A stretch of 64,000 bases of DNA from Massilia sp. WG5 (lineage in GTDB: Bacteria; Pseudomonadota; Gammaproteobacteria; Burkholderiales; Burkholderiaceae_D), in assembly GCF_001412595.2 (NCBI RefSeq), contig NZ_CP012640.2, forward strand, positions 5,704,001 to 5,768,000, in the 5' to 3' direction. This document shows, piece by piece, positions 33,898 through 42,278 of the stretch. Made by a program: the position numbers and the translations under genes. Position 1 is the stretch's first letter. Each line of letters opens with the position of its first letter. The notes under the pieces are model-generated. The model was not told where the DNA came from and did not search any database. It saw nothing but the letters and a program-made list of their open reading frames with translations.

Positions 33898-35373
33898 ATG
33901 TATGATTTCGACCCCAGTGCAGTTCGAGTCCCCAACGGCCATTTCATCGATGGCCGCTTGGTCCCGGGATACGGGAACACCATCGTCGTGCGGCGCCCGA
34001 CCGACAATGCCGTCTGTGCGGAATTGCCGCTTGCAGATGCCGACACCGTCGACCAGGCGGTCCAGAATGCCGCGCAGGCGTATGCGACGACGGACTGGAG
34101 TACCGGCGCTCCCAGGAGCCGCGCCCGCCTGCTGCGGCGCTGGGCCGACCTGATCGAAGCCAACAGGGTGGCGCTCGGCCAGCTGGAGGCCCTGAGCTCG
34201 ACCCGTCCCGTCAAGGACGCGATCGAGATCGACATCCCCTATGCGGCCGACTGCATCCGTTTCTTTGCCGAGTTCGCGGACAAGCTCGGCGGCGAGATCG
34301 CCGCCACGCGCGCCGACCACCTCGGGATGGTGACCTCCGAGCCCTACGGCGTCGTGGCGGCCATCTCGCCGTGGAACTTCCCGATCACCCAGGCCATCAC
34401 CAAGATCGCGCCGGCGCTTGCCGCGGGCAATGCCGTCGTCCTGAAACCGTCGGAGATGACCCCGTTCAGCGCACTCGCCCTGGCGGAGCTGGCTATCGAA
34501 GCGGGAATCCCGAGGGGCATCTTCAATATTGTCCAGGGCACCGGCGCGGTGACGGGCGACCTGCTTTGCCGGCATCCGGCGATCGGAAAGATTTCGTTCA
34601 CGGGATCGACCCGTACGGGCGAGGCGATCATGACGGCCAGCGCCCAGAGCGGCATCAAGCCGGTCACGCTGGAACTTGGCGGCAAGAGTCCGCAGCTGGT
34701 GTTTGCCGACGTGCCGGACATCGACCGGGTCGCGCGCGCGGTGGCCGGCTCGATCCTGAACAACGCCGGCCAGGTCTGCGTGGCCGGATCCCGGCTCATC
34801 GTCCAGCGCAGCGTCGAAGTGCAGCTGCTCGAACGGATCATCGACCTGACCAGGGCGATCCGTCCCGGCCCGACCTGGGCGTCGGGCACCACCTATTCGC
34901 CCGTGATTTCCCACCCGCAGATGGCGCGTATCGACGGCATCGTCAAGCGCGCCATCGCGGGCGGCGCCGGCGCCCTGATCGGCGGCGCGCCGCTGAGCAC
35001 CGGGGAAGAGGGCGCCTATTACCAGCCGACGATCCTGTCGGGCCTGGAGGCAGGGGCCGAGGCCATACGCGAAGAAATCTTCGGCCCGGTGCTGACGGTG
35101 CAGAGTTTCGACGACGAGGAAGAGGGCCTGGCGCTCACGGACCACGACTACGGCCTGGCCGCGGGCGTCTACACCGGCGACATCAGCCGCGCCCTGCGCG
35201 CGCGCCGGCGCATCCAGGCCGGAACGATCTGGGTGAACAGGTATGGCCGCAGCGCCGACTTCATCGTCCCGACCGGAGGCTTCAATCACTCCGGGATCGG
35301 CAAGGACCTGGGCCGCCAGGCCGTGGAAGCCAACCTGCGTCACAAGAGCACGCTCATCGCCTTCGATGCATGA
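33898..35373 (+). CDS. Aldehyde dehydrogenase
   Basis: A 491-residue NAD(P)-dependent ALDH. The cofactor segment is SPWNFPITQ, Glu259 lies in TLELGGKSP, and the catalytic Cys294 in NNAGQVCVAG; EEIFGPVL is present. It oxidises an unknown aldehyde, plausibly one released by oxidative deamination in this locus. Start ATG 33898 has GGAG nine bases upstream. It is divergent from the first HAD gene and followed by a cupin gene after 45 bases. Confidence 0.92.
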   Translation: MYDFDPSAVRVPNGHFIDGRLVPGYGNTIVVRRPTDNAVCAELPLADADTVDQAVQNAAQAYATTDWSTGAPRSRARLLRRWADLIEANRVALGQLEALSSTRPVKDAIEIDIPYAADCIRFFAEFADKLGGEIAATRADHLGMVTSEPYGVVAAISPWNFPITQAITKIAPALAAGNAVVLKPSEMTPFSALALAELAIEAGIPRGIFNIVQGTGAVTGDLLCRHPAIGKISFTGSTRTGEAIMTASAQSGIKPVTLELGGKSPQLVFADVPDIDRVARAVAGSILNNAGQVCVAGSRLIVQRSVEVQLLERIIDLTRAIRPGPTWASGTTYSPVISHPQMARIDGIVKRAIAGGAGALIGGAPLSTGEEGAYYQPTILSGLEAGAEAIREEIFGPVLTVQSFDDEEEGLALTDHDYGLAAGVYTGDISRALRARRRIQAGTIWVNRYGRSADFIVPTGGFNHSGIGKDLGRQAVEANLRHKSTLIAFDA

Positions 35374-35418
35374 GCCGCCCCCCATCACGATTTCCCTTGA
35401 CTGAAAGGCAGGACCGAC

Positions 35419-35772
35419 ATGACCAAGCTGCTCGTACCCTTCGAACTCGAAAAACTGGGAGCCCCGCGCGAATTCCGGCCGCCGGCCGAGCGTGTCATCG
35501 AAGGCGACATCCTGTGCCGCAACTGGGACGTCGACAGCGCCAAGGATGGCCTGGTGCGCGCGGGCGTGTTCGAGTCGACTCCCGGGACCAACCGCTCGAT
35601 CAAGGGCGAGACCTGGGAATTTTGCGCGATCCTGTCCGGCGTCGCCGAGATCACCGAAGACGGTCAGCCGCCGATGATCGTGAAGGCGGGCGACCATTTC
35701 ATCATGAAGCCGGGCTATAAAGGCACCTGGCGCACGATCGAAACCGTCCGGAAAATCTGGGTCGTCGCGTAG
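35419..35772 (+). CDS. Small cupin protein (DUF861/Cupin_3 type)
   Basis: A 117-residue single-domain cupin. GETWEFCAILSGVAEITEDG is the first cupin motif and VKAGDHFIMKPGYKGTWRTIE the second; the classical metal His residues are partly replaced, as usual in Cupin_3. These small proteins often accompany amine, opine or ureide catabolism, without a known reaction. It follows the ALDH by 45 bases and is convergent with the FAD oxidase gene. Confidence 0.88.
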   Translation: MTKLLVPFELEKLGAPREFRPPAERVIEGDILCRNWDVDSAKDGLVRAGVFESTPGTNRSIKGETWEFCAILSGVAEITEDGQPPMIVKAGDHFIMKPGYKGTWRTIETVRKIWVVA

Positions 35773-35781
35773 ATCGCGCCG

Positions 35782-35806
35782 GGCCGCCGGTGCAAGGCCG
35801 GCGGCC
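35782..35806. terminator. GC-rich hairpin between convergent genes
   Basis: GGCCGCCGG (35782-35790) pairs with CCGGCGGCC (35798-35806) around a seven-base loop. No T-tract follows on either strand, so the terminator role is inferred from its position between the cupin and FAD oxidase stops. Confidence 0.4.
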
Positions 35807-35815
35807 GGCGCCGGC

Positions 35816-36979
35816 TCAGCCGGCCGCCGCCAGCGCTGCCGCGTCGTTCTGCGAAGTGGCGAAACGGCCGATGCCGAACGGCGCGATCGGGGTCGAGGTG
35901 CCGCCGGTGGCGATCAGTTCGGCCATGAGATCGCCGACGCCGGGGCCGAGCTGGAAGCCGTGGCCGCTGAAGCCGAAGGCGTAATACAGTCCGCTCACCT
36001 TCGGGCTCGGGCCCAGCACGGGCAGGTTGTCGTCCAGGTAGCCCTCGATGCCGCTCCAGACCCGGATGATGTTCAGGCGCGCCACCGGCGGCGCCAGGCG
36101 TTTGAGCTGGCCGAACTGGGTCAGCGTATGTTCCGGCAGCACATAGGCGCGGCGCAGGTCGGGATAGGCCGGGCCACGGCCGCAGCCGCCGAAGATGATG
36201 TTGCCGCGCTTGATCTGGCGGAAGTAGAGGGTTTCGTGCAGGTGCGGGGTCGCCACGCCGACCGACGGACCGATGCGATAGGGCACCGGTTCGGTCACGG
36301 CCATCTGCGGCCCGCGTGCGGTCAGGGGCACGGGCTCGCCGAACGCCGCGCTCATCCGGTTGCCCCAGGCGCCGCTGGCGATCAGCAGCACCGGCGCGCG
36401 GAACACGCGCCCGTCGGCACAGGCGGCCCGGAACTCGCCGCCTTCCTTGGCGATCTCCAGCACCTCGGTGTTTTCCACGATCTGCGCACCGGTGCGCACG
36501 GCCGCGCGCGCGAAGGCCGGCGCGGCCAGGCGCGGGTTCGCATGCCCGTCCTGCGGCGACAGCGAAGCCGCCCGCACTTCCGGCCCGAGGAAGGGATAGC
36601 GCGCACGCATCGCCGCGCCGTCGACGAGTTCCAGGTCGAGCCCGTACTCGCGGGCGTCGCGCGCATACTTTTCCAGCACGCCCACCTGGTCCTGGGTATA
36701 GGCCACGCGAATGTGACCCGAGGGCAGGAACTCGATGTCGTCCCCGATCAGCTCGGGCAGGCGCTGCCAGATGCCATGCGCCCGGTTGGCCAGCGGCAGC
36801 TGGGCCAGGTAGCGGGCCTGGCGCCGCACGTTGCCGAAATTGACCCCGCTGGCCTGCTGGCCAACCAGGCCGCGTTCCAGCAAGGTCACCGACACGCCGC
36901 GGCGGCGCAGGAAAAATGCGGTGGCCGTGCCCATCAGGCCGCCGCCAACGATCAGTACGTCCGAGGTCGCTTGGTTCAT
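35816..36979 (-). CDS. FAD-dependent amine/opine oxidase, small catalytic subunit (HcnC/OoxB-like)
   Basis: A 387-residue DAO-family flavoenzyme. The dinucleotide motif DVLIVGGGLMGTATAFFLRRRG is at the N-terminus; SGVNFGNVRRQAR, the GHIRVA segment and a C-terminal FGFSGHGFQLGPGVG loop fit the glycine oxidase/OoxB/HcnC group. With the two upstream genes it probably forms a three-part membrane-linked dehydrogenase oxidising a secondary or alpha-amino C-N bond. Last gene of the operon starting at 44256; its ATG overlaps the previous stop by four bases. Confidence 0.88.
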   Translation of the reverse strand: MNQATSDVLIVGGGLMGTATAFFLRRRGVSVTLLERGLVGQQASGVNFGNVRRQARYLAQLPLANRAHGIWQRLPELIGDDIEFLPSGHIRVAYTQDQVGVLEKYARDAREYGLDLELVDGAAMRARYPFLGPEVRAASLSPQDGHANPRLAAPAFARAAVRTGAQIVENTEVLEIAKEGGEFRAACADGRVFRAPVLLIASGAWGNRMSAAFGEPVPLTARGPQMAVTEPVPYRIGPSVGVATPHLHETLYFRQIKRGNIIFGGCGRGPAYPDLRRAYVLPEHTLTQFGQLKRLAPPVARLNIIRVWSGIEGYLDDNLPVLGPSPKVSGLYYAFGFSGHGFQLGPGVGDLMAELIATGGTSTPIAPFGIGRFATSQNDAAALAAAG

Positions 36980-38352
36980 TCGGTTTCCTCCAGGGTGGCG
37001 ATGGCGAGCGGCTTGACCGGCGCCTGGCCGCGCAAGCGCCCGACCTGTTCGATGGGAATGCCGGCCGCGTGCGCGACGATCTCGGCGCCCGCCTGGCCGC
37101 AATAACGTCCCTGGCAGCGGCCCATGCCGACCCGGCTGAAGGCCTTGGCGCGGTTCGCTTCGAGCGCGCCCTTGTCGTGCACGGTGGCGCGCAGCTCGCC
37201 CGCGGTAATCGATTCGCAGCGGCACACGATCGCATCGTCGGGCAGGCTGGCGGCCTGGCCGGCCGGCCAGGGGAAGGCGCGCACGAGGCCCTGGCGGAAG
37301 CGTTCCATCACGGCCTGCTCGCGCAGCAGGGCGGCGACCCGGGCGGCGTCGACCCGTAAGCCGAGATCGGCCAGCGCCGACATGGCGGCCAGGCGGCCCG
37401 CGTTCTCGGCACCGTCGGCGCCCAGGATGCGCGCGCCGTCGCCGGCCAGGTACACACCCTTGACGGAGCTGCGCCCTTCCAGGCTCACCTCGGGAAACCA
37501 CTGGCGCGCTTCCGGGTCGAAGCGGAACGCGCAGCGCGCCAGGTCGGCCAGCTGGGTCTCGGGGCGCAGGTGATAACCCATCGCCACGGCATCGCATTCG
37601 AAGCTGCGCTGCCGGCCGGCGCCGTCGCGCAGCAGGATGCCGCTCACCCCCTGTACGGCGTCGCCGGTGATTTCGATCGGGACGATGCCGGACAGGAGCG
37701 GGACACGCGCGCGGCGCAGCGCGGCGATGTAGCCCAGCCCGTTGCGCAGCACGGATGGCCGGGCCAGCAGGCGCGGCAGCGCCGCGACCCGGTCGCGCAG
37801 GCGGGACGTGTCGAGCACGGCGGCGATTTCCGCGCCGGCCTTCAGGTATTGGGCGGCCACCAGGTACAGCAAAGGACCGCTGCCCATGAACACCACGCGC
37901 CGGCCGACCGAGCAGGCTTGCGACTTCAGCGCCACCTGGGCCGCGCCGAGGCTGTAGGCGCCGGCCTGGTGCCAGCCCTTCACGGGCATCAGGCGGTCGG
38001 TGGCGCCGGCGCAGATGATCAACGCGTCGTAGGGCTCGCGCCAGGCCGTCCCTTCACGCATCAGGTGCAGCTCGCCCTCGGTCACGTTCCAGGCCAGGGC
38101 GCCCGCGTGGTAGTCGATCTTGCCGCGCAGGGCGTCGAAACTGCGGTGCAGGGACTCGGCCTTGGCCGCCTCGCTGCCATACAGGTCGGCATAGCCGCGC
38201 CGGAAATTGGGCGGCTGGCGGCGGTAGATCTGCCCGCCGTCGCGCCGGCCTTCGTCGATCACCAGCGGCCGCAGCCCGGAGGCCACCAGCTGCTCGGCGC
38301 AACGCACGCCGGCCGGACCGGCGCCGATCACGATGACGCGCGGGCTTACCAT
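36976..38352 (-). CDS. FAD/NAD(P) oxidoreductase with BFD-like [2Fe-2S] domain (HcnB/OoxA-like)
   Basis: A 458-residue flavoprotein. The first FAD motif is VIVIGAGPAGVRCAEQL, a second Rossmann half has RRVVFMGSGPLLYLVAAQYLK. C-terminal residues about 385-435 form a BFD-like domain with CRCES and GRCQGRYCG, giving four Cys for a [2Fe-2S] cluster. This layout is that of octopine/nopaline oxidase subunit A and HcnB. It accepts electrons from the HcnC-like subunit. It overlaps its neighbours by four and seven bases, which implies equimolar synthesis. Confidence 0.9.
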   Translation of the reverse strand: MVSPRVIVIGAGPAGVRCAEQLVASGLRPLVIDEGRRDGGQIYRRQPPNFRRGYADLYGSEAAKAESLHRSFDALRGKIDYHAGALAWNVTEGELHLMREGTAWREPYDALIICAGATDRLMPVKGWHQAGAYSLGAAQVALKSQACSVGRRVVFMGSGPLLYLVAAQYLKAGAEIAAVLDTSRLRDRVAALPRLLARPSVLRNGLGYIAALRRARVPLLSGIVPIEITGDAVQGVSGILLRDGAGRQRSFECDAVAMGYHLRPETQLADLARCAFRFDPEARQWFPEVSLEGRSSVKGVYLAGDGARILGADGAENAGRLAAMSALADLGLRVDAARVAALLREQAVMERFRQGLVRAFPWPAGQAASLPDDAIVCRCESITAGELRATVHDKGALEANRAKAFSRVGMGRCQGRYCGQAGAEIVAHAAGIPIEQVGRLRGQAPVKPLAIATLEETE

Positions 38353-38642
38353 ACGGCCTCCGTGGCCTCGGTCAGGATCGCCATGCCTTGCTCGACCGGC
38401 GTGGAGCAGGCGCGCAGCCGCTCGCCGCGCGCGGTCCAGACCCAGCAATCCTGGCAGGCGCCCATCAGGCAGAAGCCGGCGCGCCGGCCGTCGCCGAATT
38501 CGGAGCTGCGCACGCTGCGCACATTCGAAAGCAGGGCCATCAGCAGGGTGTCGCCTTCGAGAGCGGTGGCCGGCTGGCCGTCGATGGTCAGCTGGATCGG
38601 GGAACGGCCGGTCTCGGCCAGCCGTATGAAGCGCGCAGTCAT
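38346..38642 (-). CDS. Small [2Fe-2S] subunit (HcnA-like)
   Basis: A 98-residue ferredoxin-fold protein of the fer2_4 type. FCLMGACQDCWVW and the later Cys in LRACSTP form the C-x5-C-x2-C...C cluster pattern; PIQLTIDGQPATALEGDTLLMALL is the N-terminal fold signature. Together with the next two genes it makes the HcnABC/opine-oxidase-type trio. Start ATG 38642 overlaps the ABC ATPase stop, and its stop overlaps the next gene, so it is fully embedded in the operon. Confidence 0.9.
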   Translation of the reverse strand: MTARFIRLAETGRSPIQLTIDGQPATALEGDTLLMALLSNVRSVRSSEFGDGRRAGFCLMGACQDCWVWTARGERLRACSTPVEQGMAILTEATEAVW

Positions 38643-40483
38643 GCAATCTCCTCTACAGGATGGATGCCGCCCTGCAGCCGGGACAGGCTGTCGGGCGTGT
38701 GGTGACACAGGATCTCGACGCTGTTGTCGAGGCGGCGGCGCGGCGGCGCCAGGTGATTGCACAGCCCTTCCACGCGCACGCTGCAGCGCGCCAGGAACGG
38801 GCACAGGCCGGCCGCGGCGGCCGGCTGGCCGACGACGGGCAGGGCCTCGTGGCCGCGCAGCTCGACCTCGTCCAGCCAGCCCTGGCGCAGTTGCGGGACC
38901 GACGAGACCAGCAGCTCGGCGTAAGGGTGGCGCGGCGGAGCGCTCAGGGCCGCGTGCGGCCGTGCCTCGACCTTGCGTCCCGCGTACAGCACGACGATCT
39001 CGTCGCAGACCGCGCGCACGGTGTTGATGTCGTGGCTGATGAACAGGGTCGACACGCCCAGCTCGCGGCGCAGCTCGGCCATCAGGTCGAGGATCGCGGC
39101 GGCGACCACCGTGTCCAGCGCCGAGGTGATTTCGTCGCACAGCAGCAGGTCCGGCCCGGCGGCCAGCGCGCGCGCCAGGTTGACGCGCTGCTTCTGGCCG
39201 CCGGACAGCTCGCCCGGCCGGCGCCCGGCGAGCTCCTGCGGCAGGCGCACCAGGTCGAGCAGCTCGAGGACGCGGCGCTGCCGGGCGTCGCCGCGCATGC
39301 CGTGGTAGAACTCGAGCGGGCGCGCCAGGATCCGGTCGATCGTGTGAGCCGGGTTGAGGGCGGTGTCCGCATTCTGGAACACGAACTGCACGCGGCGGCA
39401 CTGCTCGCGCGTGCGGCCCTGCGCCTGCAGCGGTGCGCCGTCCAGCAGTACCTCGCCACGTGCGGCGGGCACCATGCCGGCGATCACGCGCGCCAGTGTG
39501 GTCTTGCCCGAGCCGGACTCGCCGATCACGCCGACGCTGGTGCCGCGTTCGATGCGCAGGTCGATCTCGTCCAGGATGCGCTTGGCCGGCAATCCCTGGG
39601 CGTCGGGCGCGCCGTAGCCGGCGCAGAGTCCGCGCACCTCCAGCAGCGGGACAGGGGACGGCGCCGCGGGCGGCGCCAGCGGACGCAGCGCCGGCTCGGC
39701 CGCCGCCAGCAGGCTGGCGCTGTAGGCGTCGCGCGGCGCCGACAGCAGGCCCCCGATGCTGTTGTTCTCGCGTACCTCGCCGTTACGCAGCACCACCACG
39801 CGGTCCGCCATCTGGGCCACCACCGCCAGGTCGTGCGAGACGTACACCGCGGTGATGCCGAGCTGGCGCACCACGTCGCGGAAGGCGCGCAGCACGTCGA
39901 TCTGGGTGGTGACGTCGAGCGCGGTGGTCGGCTCGTCGAGGATCACGAGTTCCGGATCGGTGATCAGCGCCATCGCCGCCATCACGCGCTGCAGCTGGCC
40001 GCCCGACACCTGGTGCGGGAAGCGCGCGCCGATGTGCTCCGGATCGGGCAGCGCCAGCGCGCGGAACAGCTCGACCGCCTTGCTGCGCGCGGCCGCGCGG
40101 CTCATCACGCCGTGGATCATGGCGCTTTCGATCACCTGGTCCATCAGGCAGCGGGACGGGTTGAAGCTCAGCGCCGCGCTCTGCGCGATATAGGCTACGC
40201 TGCGCCCCCGCAGGCGCGCCAGGCCGCGCGCGTCCAGCGCCAGCACCTGCCGGCCGCCGATCTCGACCTCGCCGCCGGCGATGCGGCAGCCGCGCCGCGC
40301 ATAGCCCATCAGCGACAGGGCGATGGTGGTCTTGCCGGAACCGGACTCGCCGATCAGGGCCAGCACCTCGCCCCTGGCGATGGAAAAGTCGACGCCCTTG
40401 ACGATCATGGCCTCGCTGCCGTCGTCCTTGCGCGCGACCACGCGCAGGTCCTTCACTCGCACCAGTGTGTCCATGTCATGCAT
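38639..40483 (-). CDS. Fused double ATPase of a peptide/opine/nickel-type ABC transporter
   Basis: A 614-residue protein joining two OppD/OppF-type ATPases. Walker A GESGSGKTT occurs twice (residues about 44 and 340), signatures are VSGGQLQR and LSGGQKQR, and Walker B segments are LVILDEPTTALD and LLLCDEITSALD, all intact. The C-terminal CPFLARCSV is the oligopeptide-transporter extension. It powers import through the two permeases directly upstream. Start ATG 40483 (or 40474) overlaps the permease stop. Confidence 0.93.
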   Translation of the reverse strand: MHDMDTLVRVKDLRVVARKDDGSEAMIVKGVDFSIARGEVLALIGESGSGKTTIALSLMGYARRGCRIAGGEVEIGGRQVLALDARGLARLRGRSVAYIAQSAALSFNPSRCLMDQVIESAMIHGVMSRAAARSKAVELFRALALPDPEHIGARFPHQVSGGQLQRVMAAMALITDPELVILDEPTTALDVTTQIDVLRAFRDVVRQLGITAVYVSHDLAVVAQMADRVVVLRNGEVRENNSIGGLLSAPRDAYSASLLAAAEPALRPLAPPAAPSPVPLLEVRGLCAGYGAPDAQGLPAKRILDEIDLRIERGTSVGVIGESGSGKTTLARVIAGMVPAARGEVLLDGAPLQAQGRTREQCRRVQFVFQNADTALNPAHTIDRILARPLEFYHGMRGDARQRRVLELLDLVRLPQELAGRRPGELSGGQKQRVNLARALAAGPDLLLCDEITSALDTVVAAAILDLMAELRRELGVSTLFISHDINTVRAVCDEIVVLYAGRKVEARPHAALSAPPRHPYAELLVSSVPQLRQGWLDEVELRGHEALPVVGQPAAAAGLCPFLARCSVRVEGLCNHLAPPRRRLDNSVEILCHHTPDSLSRLQGGIHPVEEIA

Positions 40484-41315
40484 CCTTGGGGCCGCGCAGG
40501 TTGTCGATCCACAGGTTGACGCCGATGGTCAGCGAGGCGATCGCCAGCGCCGGCACCAGCACCGCCGGCGCGCCTTCGCTCAGGCCGGCGATGTTCTCGC
40601 GCACCAGCGAACCCCAGTCCGCGTCCGGCGGCTGCACCCCCAGGCTGAGGAAGGACAGGCCGGACAGCAGCAGCACGATGAAGACGAAGCGCAGGCCGAA
40701 GTCGGCCAGCACCGGCCGGATCATGTTCGGCAGGATCTCGACGCAGGTGATGTAGGCCATGCCTTCGCCGCGTGCCCGCGCCGCCTGCACGAAATCCATC
40801 GCCTGCACGTTCACCGCCAGGGCGCGCGCGATGCGGTAGGCGCCGGGCAGGTAGCCGATCGCCGCGGTGGCGATCAGCACCGGCGCCGAGGAGCCGAACG
40901 AGGCCACCATCATCAGCGCGAACATCTTGCCGGGGATCGAGATCAGGGTGTCCAGCACGCGGCTGAGGGCATTGTCGATCCAGCCGCCGGCGGTGGCGGC
41001 GACCAGGCCGAGCAGGGTGCCGCCGGTGCTGGCCAGAACGGCCGCGCTCAGCGCCAGCGCCACGGTGAAGCGCGCGCCGACCAGGATGCGGCTCAGCATG
41101 TCGCGGCCCAGGTAGTCGGAGCCCAGCGGGAAGCGGGCGCTGATCGGCCCGAACACTTCGTCGTCCACCAGCGCGGCCGCATCGTGCGGCGCCAGCCAGG
41201 GGCCGGCCAGGGTCATCAGCAGCCAGAACACCGTGATGCCCAGTCCGAGGAGGGCCAGCGGCTGCATGCGGCGGCCGCGCCGGCCGGTGAAGGTGAAAGC
41301 GGCAAAGCGGTTCAT
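40476..41315 (-). CDS. ABC transporter permease (DppC/OppC type)
   Basis: A 279-residue inner-membrane permease with about six hydrophobic segments. PLGSDYLGRDMLSRILVGARFT is the DppC N-terminal signature, and MDFVQAARARGEG...ILPNMIRPVLA is the EAA cytoplasmic loop that contacts the ATPase. Part of the binding-protein-dependent importer with the genes on each side; both junctions overlap by a few bases. Confidence 0.93.
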   Translation of the reverse strand: MNRFAAFTFTGRRGRRMQPLALLGLGITVFWLLMTLAGPWLAPHDAAALVDDEVFGPISARFPLGSDYLGRDMLSRILVGARFTVALALSAAVLASTGGTLLGLVAATAGGWIDNALSRVLDTLISIPGKMFALMMVASFGSSAPVLIATAAIGYLPGAYRIARALAVNVQAMDFVQAARARGEGMAYITCVEILPNMIRPVLADFGLRFVFIVLLLSGLSFLSLGVQPPDADWGSLVRENIAGLSEGAPAVLVPALAIASLTIGVNLWIDNLRGPKDA

Positions 41316-42268
41316 TGATTCCTCAGCCTCGGGTTGGCGACGATTGCGCAGACATCGGCCAGCACCACCAGCAGCAGGTAGGCGCCGCAGAAGATCATGG
41401 CGCAGGCCTGGACCAGCGGGATGTCGCGGGTCGTCACGGCGTCGACCATCAGGTTGGCGATGCCGGGATAGTTGAAGACCGTCTCGACGATCAGGACGCC
41501 GCCGAGCAGGTAGGAGAGGCTGAGCGCGACCGCGTTGGCGATCGGGCCGATGGCGTTCGGCAGGGCGTGCAGCAGGACCACGCGTACCGGGCCGGCGCCC
41601 TTCAGGCGCGCCATCTCCACGTAGGCGGCGTCGAGCTGGTCGAGCAGGGCGGCGCGGGTCATGCGCGCCATCTGGGCCACGATCACGCAGCAGAGGGTGA
41701 AGACCGGCATCGCGTAGGCGCGCACGAAGCCGCCGAAGCTGGCGATATCGTCGGTGTGCGAGAGCGCCGACAGCCAGCGCAGCTTGACCGCGAACAGCAG
41801 CACCGCCAGCGTGGCGATCAGGAACTCCGGCACCGACACCAGCGCCACCGTGCCGACGTTGACGGCGCGGTCGAACAGGGTGCCGCTCAGCATGGCGGAC
41901 AGGATGCCCAACACCAGCGCCAGCGGCACCGAGACCGCCGCCGTGACGCCCGCCAGCACCAGTGAACTCGGCAGGCGCTGGCCGATCAGGGCGGTGACCG
42001 GCTTGCCGTTGAGGAGGGAGCTGCCGGGATCCCCCTGCAGCAGATGGCCAAGCCAGCGCACGTAGCGTTGCGGCGCCGGCTGGTCCAGGCCGAACTGGGC
42101 GCGCAGCGCCGCCACCGCTTCCGGGGTCGCCGACTGCCCCAGCGATTCCTCGGCGGCGTCGCCGGGCAGCAGGTTGGTGATCGCGAACACCACCACCGAT
42201 ACCATCAGCAGGGTCAGGAGGGCCAGGGCGAAGCGCTGCAGCAGCAGGCGTACGATGGTCGCGTTCAT
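41312..42268 (-). CDS. ABC transporter permease (DppB/OppB type)
   Basis: A 318-residue permease. The N-terminus (ALLTLLMVSVVVFAITNLLPGD) and ALRAQFGLDQP are DppB signatures; the EAA loop includes YVEMARLKGAGPVRVVLLHALPNAIGPI. It pairs with the DppC-type subunit downstream. It starts 10 bases after the FAD oxidase stop. The operon has no binding protein; the best candidate is the Tat-exported one at 51735-53315. Confidence 0.93.
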   Translation of the reverse strand: MNATIVRLLLQRFALALLTLLMVSVVVFAITNLLPGDAAEESLGQSATPEAVAALRAQFGLDQPAPQRYVRWLGHLLQGDPGSSLLNGKPVTALIGQRLPSSLVLAGVTAAVSVPLALVLGILSAMLSGTLFDRAVNVGTVALVSVPEFLIATLAVLLFAVKLRWLSALSHTDDIASFGGFVRAYAMPVFTLCCVIVAQMARMTRAALLDQLDAAYVEMARLKGAGPVRVVLLHALPNAIGPIANAVALSLSYLLGGVLIVETVFNYPGIANLMVDAVTTRDIPLVQACAMIFCGAYLLLVVLADVCAIVANPRLRNQ

Positions 42269-42278
42269 GTCGCCTCCG

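Noticed and set aside
36976..38642. Calling the trio hydrogen cyanide synthase (hcnABC)
   Set aside because: The same architecture occurs in opine and amine oxidases, and here it is embedded in an ABC import operon. Sequence alone does not support cyanide formation.
38660..40519. 619-codon antisense open frame over the ABC ATPase, and similar long antisense frames (for example 1107-2390, 2249-3664, 3869-5083, 44846-46834)
   Set aside because: They mirror clear genes in high-GC DNA, have no ribosome site, and their translations are rich in Arg, Ala, Gly and His without family motifs.
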